Shown here piece by piece: positions 6,234 to 13,134 of a stretch of 13,355 nucleotides of DNA (within the stretch, counting starts at the first letter, position 1; each line of letters begins with the position of its first letter). This DNA comes from Firmicutes bacterium CAG:822 (GTDB lineage: Bacteria; Bacillota_I; Bacilli_A; RF39; UBA660). The DNA is taken from contig HF990863.1 of NCBI GenBank assembly GCA_000432855.1, forward strand, positions 1,339 through 14,693, given 5' to 3'. Position numbers and translations under genes: made by a program. The notes beneath the pieces are model-generated. The model was not told the origin of the DNA and ran no database searches. It saw only the letters and a list, made by a program, of their open reading frames with translations.

Positions 6234-8363
6234 ATGAAAAAGATTTCTAAATTTTTGAAAAAACAAATAAAGAAAATTTCTTTTTTGTCTATAATTTTAT
6301 TGGTTATATTTGTAAATACTAGTAGTGTATTTGCGAATTATATGGGAGATAATATTAAAGGAAATAAAAAAGTACAACAGTTATTTGAAAAAATTGAAAT
6401 GATTCACGAGGCTTTTCCTAGACAAACTGATGAAGCAGCGCTTTATGCCACTTTGGTGCATAGAGGTACTTTAACTGATTATCTTGATGAGAGCTATGAT
6501 CCTGATTTTGACTCTGAGGAATATAAGGATACTTGGTCAAAATTAGCGGTTGATATCGATAATTTAGTAAGTAATATTGGTCAGTCTATAACGACACTTG
6601 GTGATGCAGTTGTATCGGCTGGAGAATGTATATTTGGTGATACAAGCGGTGTTGATGAAACTAGTGGTTGTACTGATGAGAATGCTACAAACTATAATCC
6701 TTCTGCTGAAAATGATGATGGTTCTTGTGAATATAATAATGATTTTTTAACTTGTGTTCTAGATAAAACAATTGAAAAATATGCTGATAGATTAAGTGAT
6801 ACTGGGGATAGCACTTTAGAAAATAATATAAAAAAACCACAGGCGGTGGATTTATTAGTAGCAGCTACTATTGTTATGCTTGATTCTAGTGGTTGGACTG
6901 GAACTTATAGTGATGAAAATTATAAACAAGCATTAGCTGGCGATGGTTTAGTTGGTAATATGTTTGATAAAAATGATCCGCTTCAAAATTTCGCTTCTGT
7001 TGCAATGAATGGTGTTTTTTGTACAGTTGGAACAACTGTCGATATGTCATTGTCATGGTTTAACCCTGGATTTACAATGGATGGTAATGGCTTTGGTATT
7101 GAAGAGAATGCTATGGCCGGTAAGCTTAGCCGTTATTATACGATGGCTAATATTTGTCAACATGGTTTTATTGGGGCAACATATAGTCATGTAAAGAATC
7201 CTGATTTAAGTACAGAAGAAGGGAAAGAACAGTATCAAGGAAAAAAAGATATTGTTGCTGAAGAAATTATTGATCTTGCTGAAAGATTTAGATCTAATAA
7301 TGATAACTGTTTATATGCTGGAACGGCTAGTAGTGGTGACATGGTCAATTGGAAACAAACTGATTCTAGATGGAGTAGTTTAACTTTGGGCGATGGAGGG
7401 CTCACTGTTGGTAAAGCTGGCTGTACATCTACATCTATGGCTTATTTGATTGCTAAATCTGGAACGACTTTAACAGTACCTAGTATTGATCCAGGAGTTT
7501 TTGTTAAAAATGTTAGTTATACTGATAGTAATTTAGTTTGGGATAGTTGGAATACTATCGCTCCTAATTTTACAATGCATACACAGGGAGCCTCGGTTAA
7601 TATAGATAACGCGGCTGAGGTATTAGGAGAAGTTTTAAATACTCCTTATGATGGCCAATATCAACAATTTATTATTTTGTATTTAAGTTTAGGCCATTGG
7701 GTAGCAGTTGATCATGTTGCAGATGGAAAAGTTTATGTTTTTGACCCTTCGCCTGCGGCTGAAGGTGAAGGTATAGTAGAACTTAGTAAAGCATATAAGG
7801 GCTCTTCTTTAAAAAGTTATAATGCTTTTCATGCTACAGATGTACCATTTGGTAGTACTGGATCATCATCTCCATCTGTTACTGGTGGTGATAATTGTGG
7901 CGATGGTGTTACTTCTGGAAATATAATTATACCTGAAGAATATGGTGGTGGCGGATATACTGTTACTGTATACAATGATTTTAACTGGTCTTATAACCAG
8001 GGCGATGTATATGATTTATGGGCTGCTGCTGGTGCTCAGTGGGATGATGGTATTGCTGTACTAGATGGCAGATATCTAATTGCTTGTACTAAAAAATTTG
8101 GTAATGTTGGTGATAAAGTTGACTTTTTCTTAGATGATGGAACAAAAATACCAGCAATTATAGCCGATATTAAAAATGAAAGTGATTCGGGCGCTAATGA
8201 ATGGGGACATAATAATGGTCAGAATGTTTTAGAGTTTGAAGTTTCTCATGTGGCATTTTATAGCACTTATAATGGTAGTAATCCAGGTACTAATGGATGG
8301 CATATGGAATGGTCTGGAAAAAGGGTTAGTAGTGCAACTAATTTAGGAGAAAGCGTTTTATAA
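6234..8363 (+). CDS. Secreted multidomain protein with C39-like peptidase domain
   Basis: Large exported protein of 709 residues, last gene of the T4SS operon. A signal peptide (1-34, probable cleavage SVFA/N) is followed by a helical region (35-140). Next is one Cys-bounded module (145-167) with C146, NYNP and DDGSC, then a second unrecognised region (170-365). A peptidase C39-like domain (about 370-535) comes next: W-K-Q-T-D-S-R-W entry motif, C397 in AGCTSTSMAYLI, H488 in GHWVAVDHV, and D504 in VFDPS, i.e. a complete papain-like triad. The C-terminal domain (about 560-672) contains DGRYLIACTKKFGNVGDKVD and GHNNGQNVLEFEV; it looks like a double-psi-barrel (RlpA/3D-like) fold, but this is tentative. 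Likely acts in or on the cell wall or on a protein substrate outside the membrane. The Shine-Dalgarno (GGTGGTGG) is weak. Confidence 0.7.
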   Translation: MKKISKFLKKQIKKISFLSIILLVIFVNTSSVFANYMGDNIKGNKKVQQLFEKIEMIHEAFPRQTDEAALYATLVHRGTLTDYLDESYDPDFDSEEYKDTWSKLAVDIDNLVSNIGQSITTLGDAVVSAGECIFGDTSGVDETSGCTDENATNYNPSAENDDGSCEYNNDFLTCVLDKTIEKYADRLSDTGDSTLENNIKKPQAVDLLVAATIVMLDSSGWTGTYSDENYKQALAGDGLVGNMFDKNDPLQNFASVAMNGVFCTVGTTVDMSLSWFNPGFTMDGNGFGIEENAMAGKLSRYYTMANICQHGFIGATYSHVKNPDLSTEEGKEQYQGKKDIVAEEIIDLAERFRSNNDNCLYAGTASSGDMVNWKQTDSRWSSLTLGDGGLTVGKAGCTSTSMAYLIAKSGTTLTVPSIDPGVFVKNVSYTDSNLVWDSWNTIAPNFTMHTQGASVNIDNAAEVLGEVLNTPYDGQYQQFIILYLSLGHWVAVDHVADGKVYVFDPSPAAEGEGIVELSKAYKGSSLKSYNAFHATDVPFGSTGSSSPSVTGGDNCGDGVTSGNIIIPEEYGGGGYTVTVYNDFNWSYNQGDVYDLWAAAGAQWDDGIAVLDGRYLIACTKKFGNVGDKVDFFLDDGTKIPAIIADIKNESDSGANEWGHNNGQNVLEFEVSHVAFYSTYNGSNPGTNGWHMEWSGKRVSSATNLGESVL
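6666..6731 (+). other. GCTDxxAxNYNPxAxxDDGSC-type module inside the 709-aa protein
   Basis: Residues 145-166 carry one copy of a short motif, with C146 and C165 flanking an Ala-x-Asn-Tyr-Asn-Pro core and ending in DDGSC. I know this motif mainly as a repeated element in surface and secreted proteins of Bacteroidota and marine organisms. The paired Cys and the Asp run suggest a small disulfide-closed, possibly metal-binding loop; that is inference. Confidence 0.6.
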
Positions 8364-8380
8364 AATATTATTTTATACTA

Positions 8381-8416
8381 AAATAGTGTTAGTAATATAT
8401 ATTACTAACACTATTT
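8381..8416. terminator. Perfect 36-bp palindrome, probable bidirectional terminator
   Basis: The half-site AAATAGTGTTAGTAATAT is followed at once by its exact reverse complement, giving an 18-bp perfect dyad. It lies between the convergent stops at 8363 (+) and 8434 (-). As RNA it would form a long hairpin on either strand, followed by U-rich but interrupted tails. The stem is AT-rich, so it may be a moderate terminator. Binding by a dimeric protein is an alternative. Confidence 0.65.
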
Positions 8417-8433
8417 ATATTATATATTTGATT

Positions 8434-9006
8434 TTATTGATTTGTAGCATTTTCATCTTTTAAAGTGATGTAGTTTACATCGATGTCATTATCTTCAAAA
8501 ATTTGTTTAACTTCATCGTTAAATTCTTGGGCTTCTTTTTTCATTTCTGGACATTGAGTATCAAAACCATTGTTATTAACAATTTGACAATCAAATTCGT
8601 CATCTTTGTATGTTCCTTTTTGATATAAAGTACCAACTTCGCCTTCAGTGTTATAGCCTTCTAATTTATATGTTATTTCGATAGTGCCGTCTTGCTTAAA
8701 ACTAGTTGTTATGCTTGTGACTTTTGTATCTGTAGATGTCGATTTGTCTTTAGTTAGTAAATATTGGTCGATTATTGCTTGGTATGTTATTTGTTCATCC
8801 CCACTATCTATTGTTTTTGTATATATATTATTTTCATCTTTTTGGTAATTGTTATTTTCAAGATATGTGGTGAATTTATTATTATTTACTGTTTGTAGAT
8901 GATTTCGATAGAACATTATTCCTATAACCACAATTAAGGCTAACACAATGATAGCAATAATAATATTTATTATTTTTTTAACTTTTTTTTCGTTTCCATT
9001 TTCCAT
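8434..9006 (-). CDS. Membrane-anchored extracytoplasmic protein, unknown function
   Basis: Unrecognised 190-residue protein. A short Lys-rich cytoplasmic start is followed by one long hydrophobic helix (about 11-33). The rest is a polar, Asp/Asn/Thr-rich outer domain (34-190) with beta-strand-like alternation in its middle (TSFKQDGTIEITYKLEG), two Cys (in DDEFDCQ and DTQCPEM) that could form a disulfide, and an acidic helical end. It is the only gene on the minus strand and points against the secretion operon. Its own near-consensus promoter and an AGGAGA Shine-Dalgarno (9014-9019) show it is independently transcribed. Similar one-helix proteins with an outer beta domain occur widely as surface accessory proteins; nothing here identifies a role. 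Context would allow a regulator or immunity-like partner of the T4SS, without direct evidence. Confidence 0.7.
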   Translation of the reverse strand: MENGNEKKVKKIINIIIAIIVLALIVVIGIMFYRNHLQTVNNNKFTTYLENNNYQKDENNIYTKTIDSGDEQITYQAIIDQYLLTKDKSTSTDTKVTSITTSFKQDGTIEITYKLEGYNTEGEVGTLYQKGTYKDDEFDCQIVNNNGFDTQCPEMKKEAQEFNDEVKQIFEDNDIDVNYITLKDENATNQ

Positions 9007-9026
9007 TTATGATCTCTCCTATTAAA

Positions 9027-9055
9027 ATTATAGCAATTAGTTTTATAATTATCAA
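9027..9055 (-). promoter_or_regulatory. Sigma-A-type promoter of the minus-strand gene
   Basis: Read on the minus strand: TTGATA (9050-9055), a 17-base spacer and TATAAT (9027-9032), the latter preceded by TG one base away (extended -10). Transcription would start near 9020, directly ahead of the AGGAGA Shine-Dalgarno at 9014-9019, so the leader is very short. Confidence 0.75.
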
Positions 9056-9216
9056 TAAATTTTTTTTGATTTACTATGAATTTGTTTTTGTAAAAAAATT
9101 TATTTACAAGAACATTTGTGGGTGTTATAGGGAATGTATCAAAAATAGAATGTGATGATATGCAAGTATTTAAAGGTAGATAATTATTAGGTGAAATTAT
9201 AATGTGATATGTTTCG

Positions 9217-9245
9217 TTGACATCTAAAAATTTACAATATATAAT
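9217..9245 (+). promoter_or_regulatory. Consensus sigma-A-type promoter of the 263-aa gene
   Basis: TTGACA (9217-9222), exactly 17 bases, then TATAAT (9240-9245): a full match to the consensus in both boxes. The start site would be near 9252, giving a leader of under 20 bases that contains the GGGAGG Shine-Dalgarno. About 160 bases separate this -35 box from that of the divergent promoter; I see no clear operator between them. Confidence 0.8.
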
Positions 9246-9268
9246 TAAAATAGGATTGGGAGGTTCAT

Positions 9269-10060
9269 ATGAGAAATGATGCGAAAGATAAAAAAAATAT
9301 AAGATTTATTATAATTATTGTAATATTATTTATAATTTATATGATTGTGGCTTTTTTCCTTGTAAATAGAAGTGATAATACGACAACTGACTATTTGATA
9401 GTTGGTAATAATTTGATTTGGCATGAAAATGATGGCAAATGGTATCAATTAAATGATTATACTGATGAAGTAGGAAGTAATAATTATTGGGTTTATGATG
9501 GAACTAATGTGTCCAAGGCTAGTAGTGCTCAATATACGAATTACAAGTGGTATTTTTTTGATGAAAATTATAATCAAATTAGTAGTGATAATTTTAGAGC
9601 AGCATATAGTGGTGATGAGCAAATGGTATTAGCAAATTATCGAATTAGTAATTATGAATTTTCTGACGATGAGATTATTTCGGAAGCGACAGGTGAGACA
9701 GATAATACGAGATTAGATTTATATCAAACATCATTACAAAAGATAGAATATGATTTTGATAACGATGGTCAGTTGGAGACAATTTATACGTTTTCAGATT
9801 ATGTTTTGGATGTTGTAAATTATAAACCAAAAAATTATTTAGTACTAGTTAAAAATAATAAAGTGATAGATGTCATTAAAACTGATGAAAATAATGTTTT
9901 AAATTTTGTCGAGGTTTTAGATGTTGATTTTGATGATGAGTATGAGTTAGTTATTTCTCAGGGAATTGTTAATTTACCAACTTTTGATTCTTGTTATCAA
10001 ATATATAAAATTGAAAATAACAAATTAAAGAGAGTTCAAAATTGTTTATATGAAGAATAA
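9269..10060 (+). CDS. Membrane-anchored protein with two FG-GAP-like acidic loops
   Basis: Unrecognised 263-residue protein. A charged start, one membrane helix (about 12-33) and a large extracytoplasmic domain rich in Tyr, Asn and Asp make up the chain. The domain has two loops with identical spacing of acidic residues: D162-D164-D166-G167-E170 and D218-D220-D222-E226, each followed by hydrophobic residues (the second reads YELVISQG). This pattern is like the calcium-binding loops of FG-GAP/VCBS or EF-hand-like repeats and suggests a calcium-stabilised beta domain outside the cell; the binding is inference. An earlier Trp/Tyr-rich part (about 45-115; WYQLND, YWVYDG, YKWYFFDENY) may be a separate strand-rich module. 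It has its own strong promoter and a terminator over its stop, so it forms a single-gene unit, divergent from the 190-residue gene. Confidence 0.7.
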   Translation: MRNDAKDKKNIRFIIIIVILFIIYMIVAFFLVNRSDNTTTDYLIVGNNLIWHENDGKWYQLNDYTDEVGSNNYWVYDGTNVSKASSAQYTNYKWYFFDENYNQISSDNFRAAYSGDEQMVLANYRISNYEFSDDEIISEATGETDNTRLDLYQTSLQKIEYDFDNDGQLETIYTFSDYVLDVVNYKPKNYLVLVKNNKVIDVIKTDENNVLNFVEVLDVDFDDEYELVISQGIVNLPTFDSCYQIYKIENNKLKRVQNCLYEE

Positions 10061-10082
10061 AGGCGTGTAATAGACGCTTTTT
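10059..10082 (+). terminator. Rho-independent terminator overlapping the stop codon
   Basis: The arms AAAGGCGT (10059-10066) and ACGCTTTT (10074-10081) pair over eight positions with one G-U wobble, across a seven-base loop, and the hairpin runs into a T run. It begins within the TAA of the 263-residue gene and separates it from the coupling-ATPase gene. Confidence 0.75.
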
Positions 10083-10105
10083 ATTATGTACTTTCCTTTG
10101 ATTTA

Positions 10106-10134
10106 TTGCGGATATTATTTTGTCGTGATATAAT
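10106..10134 (+). promoter_or_regulatory. Extended -10 promoter of the coupling-ATPase gene
   Basis: TATAAT at 10129-10134 is preceded by TG at 10126-10127 (TGATATAAT, extended -10). Seventeen bases upstream is TTGCGG (10106-10111), a weak -35. Transcription would begin near 10141, about 24 bases before the ATG, leaving room for the GGAGGG Shine-Dalgarno (10152-10157). Confidence 0.7.
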
Positions 10135-10164
10135 ATTGTTAACTTGTAAATGGAGGGCATGTAG

Positions 10165-12576
10165 ATGAAGTTAAAGTTTAGAGCAGATAAAAAAGATTGG
10201 ATGATATTTGGAGGATATGCTTTAGTTTTATTATATTTTGTAGCCATTGCTATTTTAAATATTATGCAGTTTGCTAAAGGTGACTTAGATCATCCATTTC
10301 ATGGTTTTAATCCATTTCCAGCCTTTTCTGGTGAGAATATTGGACTTACATTAACTTGTTATGTTATAGCTTTAGTAGCTAGTATTTTTAGTGTGTCTGA
10401 TAGATTTTTTGATAGAGAAAAAGGTTTTGGTATTTCAACAGAAGCTAAGAAGGCGTCAAAAGGCTATTCAAGATGGACTTCTGTAGATGAAATGAAAAAA
10501 GAATTAACGATGGTTAAAGTTCAAGCACCAACTGCTGATGCTGGTGGACTTCCATTAATTAACGATGGTAAGAAAATGTGGGTTGATAATGGTGAGGGAC
10601 ATACTTTAATTATAGGTTCTACTGGTGCTGGTAAGACACAAGTTGCAATATTTCCACTTGTACATTCACTTGCCAAACATGATGAATCAATGATTATTAC
10701 TGATCCAAAAGGTGAGATTTATGAAACAACTGCTGAAATGCTTAAGAAAAGAGGTTATAATGTCGTACTTTTAAATTTTCGTAATCCACAGCAAGGTAGT
10801 GGTTGGAATCCACTTCATTTACCTTATAAATATTATAAAGAAGGTAATTCGGATAAAGCTAACGAGTTAACTGATGACTTAGCTATGAATATCTTGTATG
10901 ATGAAAATGCGCAAAATAATGATCCGTTCTGGGAAAAAACATCAGCAGATTATTTCTCAGGTATATGTTTGGGATTATTTGAGGATGCTAAAGAGGATGA
11001 AATAAATTTAAATAGTGTTAATTTATTTACAACGGTTGGTGAGGAAAAGTGTGGTCCTAATTCTACTTATTCTAATGAGTATTTTAAAACAAAAGATCCA
11101 ACATCCCCAGCTTATATAAGTGCCTCTTCAACAATTTCGGCACCTAGTGAGACTAAGGGTAGTATTTTATCAGTATTTAAGCAAAAAATTAGGTTGTTTG
11201 CGGCTCGTGAAAATTTGTCAGAAATGCTTTCACATAGTGATTTTGAATTTGAAGATATTGGTAGAAAGAAGACGGCTGTATTTATTGTTATTCAAGATGA
11301 AAAGAAAACTTATCATTCATTAGTTACTATTTTCTTAAAACAATGCTATGAAACTTTAGTTGATTATGCACAGAAATGTGGTGGAAAATTACCATATAGA
11401 ACAAATTTCTTACTTGATGAGTTTGCTAATATGCCACCTTTAAAAGATGTTGATACTATGGTATCTGCAGCTAGAAGTAGAAAAATGAGATTTTTCTTTG
11501 TTATTCAAAACTATGCACAATTAGCTGAGGTTTATGGTAAGGAAAAAGGAGATACTATTAGAGGTAACTGTACTAATATTGTTTATTTGATTAGTACTGA
11601 ACTTTCCGCATTAAAAGAGATTAGTGAAATGTGTGGCGAAATTAAGGTTAAGACTGATAAGAAGGACAAAGATGGTAAAGCTATTGAAGAGACAAGGCCA
11701 CTTATTACAGTTAGTGATTTACAAAAATTAAAGATGGGAGAAATTATTTTACTTAGACTTCGTATGGATCCTTTTAGGACTAAATTAAAACTGAATTATC
11801 AAATTGATTGGGGTGACATTGATAAGTGTGATAAAGCTACTTATTCAACTAGGGAGAAACAACCGTTACATGTGTTTGACTTGAAAACGTTTGTCAATAA
11901 AAAAAGAGAAGAAAAAAGAGAAGAAAGCATGAATAAACTTATTAGTCAAGTTATGCCTAATATAAATAGAAATACTACTTCTAGTATGCCAGGGGAGACC
12001 AAGCCAAATGGTTTACCTGGTATGAGTTCTGCTAATAATAGAAAACCAATGTCAATGGAGGAAATGCTTAAGAACATTGACAAGGCTGTGGAAAAACTTG
12101 AAAAAGAAGAGCAGCGTAAGCAAGCTGGTATTATGGGTAAAACCAATACAGTTGGTAAAGTTAATCCAGTAAAGGTTCCTGCTAATATGGCTAATGATAG
12201 TACAATAGATCCTACTAAAATTAGTACTAATATAACAAAGCCTAAAAAGTCTGATGATGGTGTAAAAGACAAGCCAATACAAACGATTCAACCAAGACCA
12301 GTAGTTATACCAACTACGCCTAAAAAAGATACTGTTGTTACACCAAAGACTGAGAAGAAACCTGAAGTTAAAAATATTATTAATAGTGCTGATTTTGCAG
12401 CTAAGATTACAAATAAAGTTAATCAAACGGTTAAAGAAGATAAGAATATTAATGTTAACTCAGATGTTAAACCTCAAGTTTCTAAACCAGAGGTAAAGAA
12501 AGAGGTTCCAAAAAATAATGATTATGTCACAGATGATCAGTTCTTCGATGATTTCTTTGCCGATGATGATGATTAA
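10165..12576 (+). CDS. VirD4/TraG-type T4SS coupling ATPase
   Basis: Coupling protein that recruits substrate to the secretion channel and pumps it in, anchored in the inner membrane. There are two N-terminal membrane helices (about 12-35 and 59-77). The ATPase domain has Walker A GSTGAGKT (151-158), then DPKGEIYETTAEML, and Walker B NFLLDEFANMPPLKD (D418, E419). SASSTISAPSETKGSILSVF and FFFVIQNYAQLAEVYG are further hallmarks of VirD4-like proteins of clostridial conjugative transposons (CD1115-like). The domain ends near residue 575. The last 220 residues are disordered-looking: a Met/Lys/Glu helix (about 628-655), a Lys/Pro/Thr/Asn-rich run, and a strongly acidic end (DDQFFDDFFADDDD). The gene is physically and transcriptionally separate from the rest of the T4SS, with its own promoter and terminators on both sides. 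Confidence 0.93.
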   Translation: MKLKFRADKKDWMIFGGYALVLLYFVAIAILNIMQFAKGDLDHPFHGFNPFPAFSGENIGLTLTCYVIALVASIFSVSDRFFDREKGFGISTEAKKASKGYSRWTSVDEMKKELTMVKVQAPTADAGGLPLINDGKKMWVDNGEGHTLIIGSTGAGKTQVAIFPLVHSLAKHDESMIITDPKGEIYETTAEMLKKRGYNVVLLNFRNPQQGSGWNPLHLPYKYYKEGNSDKANELTDDLAMNILYDENAQNNDPFWEKTSADYFSGICLGLFEDAKEDEINLNSVNLFTTVGEEKCGPNSTYSNEYFKTKDPTSPAYISASSTISAPSETKGSILSVFKQKIRLFAARENLSEMLSHSDFEFEDIGRKKTAVFIVIQDEKKTYHSLVTIFLKQCYETLVDYAQKCGGKLPYRTNFLLDEFANMPPLKDVDTMVSAARSRKMRFFFVIQNYAQLAEVYGKEKGDTIRGNCTNIVYLISTELSALKEISEMCGEIKVKTDKKDKDGKAIEETRPLITVSDLQKLKMGEIILLRLRMDPFRTKLKLNYQIDWGDIDKCDKATYSTREKQPLHVFDLKTFVNKKREEKREESMNKLISQVMPNINRNTTSSMPGETKPNGLPGMSSANNRKPMSMEEMLKNIDKAVEKLEKEEQRKQAGIMGKTNTVGKVNPVKVPANMANDSTIDPTKISTNITKPKKSDDGVKDKPIQTIQPRPVVIPTTPKKDTVVTPKTEKKPEVKNIINSADFAAKITNKVNQTVKEDKNINVNSDVKPQVSKPEVKKEVPKNNDYVTDDQFFDDFFADDDD

Positions 12577-12577
12577 T

Positions 12578-12609
12578 AAAAACTCTTTAATTTTTTTTAA
12601 AGAGTTTTT
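12578..12609 (+). terminator. Rho-independent terminator after the coupling-ATPase gene
   Basis: A perfect 13-bp stem (AAAAACTCTTTAA with TTAAAGAGTTTTT) closes a six-T loop one base after the stop codon and ends in five T. The symmetric A/T flanks mean it could also act on the minus strand, but no converging gene is present. Confidence 0.85.
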
Positions 12610-12749
12610 ATATTTTAATATATAAGGAAATGGGAAGGTTCGGTATGTCATACAGAGCATGAACGTAATTATAAGGCGGTAGTTAATATAATGTTTAAAG
12701 GTTAAAAAAATACATGTTATATTTAAAGCAAGATATCTAATCATAAATT

Positions 12750-12777
12750 TTGACCATTGTTCTTAGTTTAATTTAAT
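12750..12777 (+). promoter_or_regulatory. Possible promoter of the rhodanese gene
   Basis: TTGACC (12750-12755), a 16-base spacer and TTTAAT (12772-12777) form an acceptable promoter with a start near 12784. A better -10 (TATAAT, 12799-12804) lies downstream but has no matching -35, and would start transcription at the Shine-Dalgarno. Either could be used. Confidence 0.4.
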
Positions 12778-12810
12778 ATTTATGAATTACTTTTTACATA
12801 TAATATGTTA

Positions 12811-12818
12811 GAGGTGAT
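12811..12818 (+). promoter_or_regulatory. Shine-Dalgarno deciding a GTG start for the rhodanese
   Basis: GAGGTGAT ends three bases before GTG 12822. The PrgI gene in this window has the same GGTGAT-to-start distance. The upstream in-frame TTG at 12819 would touch the site directly, so GTG is preferred. Confidence 0.6.
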
Positions 12819-12821
12819 TTG

Positions 12822-13103
12822 GTGGAAATTTCTATTGATGATTTTATGAAACTAGTTAATCCGAATATTATAGATGTTAGAATACCACAGAAATATAATG
12901 ATAATCATATCCCTGGAGCGATAAATATAAATGCTAATAGTCTTTTAAATAGTCCGGAAAAATATTTAAATCCTAGTTTAACATATTATATATATTGTCA
13001 AAAAGGTACATCGTCTAAAACTCTAGCGCAAGTTCTTAGGGTTAAAGGTTATCAAGTTTTTAATATTATTGGTGGTTATGAAGCGTGGATTTTAAATTCT
13101 TAA
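12822..13103 (+). CDS. Single-domain rhodanese-like sulfurtransferase
   Basis: Cytoplasmic 93-residue protein spanning one complete rhodanese domain. The N-terminal part has IDVRIPQKYNDNHIPGAINI, the standard rhodanese entry motif. The active-site loop is CQKGTSS with the sulfur-carrying Cys at residue 59 (from GTG 12822), and the C-terminal GYEAW signature follows GYQVFNIIG. The protein would transfer sulfane sulfur from a donor to an acceptor through a Cys persulfide; substrate and pathway cannot be read from sequence. No signal peptide or membrane helix is seen. It is a single-gene unit between two terminators and shows no functional tie to the T4SS, so it may be flanking chromosome rather than cargo. 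Confidence 0.88.
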   Translation: MEISIDDFMKLVNPNIIDVRIPQKYNDNHIPGAININANSLLNSPEKYLNPSLTYYIYCQKGTSSKTLAQVLRVKGYQVFNIIGGYEAWILNS

Positions 13104-13134
13104 ACATCAAAGTGTAATTATTTTGATGTTTTTT
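13102..13134 (+). terminator. Rho-independent terminator after the rhodanese gene
   Basis: Ten-bp perfect stem (AAACATCAAA with TTTGATGTTT), ten-base loop, and a run of six T ending the hairpin. It starts inside the TAA stop. Confidence 0.8.

Noticed and set aside
9160..9183. Seven-codon ORF (MQVFKGR) in the divergent spacer
   Set aside because: There is no convincing Shine-Dalgarno, and it lies upstream of the mapped promoter at 9217-9245, so it would not be part of that leader.
9969..10247. 92-residue minus-strand ORF between the 263-residue gene and the coupling ATPase
   Set aside because: It would cross the terminator and promoter of the plus-strand genes and overlaps both coding sequences; no supporting start site.
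11946..12426. Two overlapping minus-strand ORFs under the coupling-ATPase tail
   Set aside because: They mirror the low-complexity Lys/Asn/Thr-rich tail, overlap each other and show no start signals or recognisable motifs.
12460..12744. 94-residue minus-strand ORF across the coupling-ATPase 3' end
   Set aside because: It crosses a strong terminator hairpin and the end of a real gene, is Ile/Leu/Lys-rich as expected from AT-rich antisense sequence, and lacks a Shine-Dalgarno.
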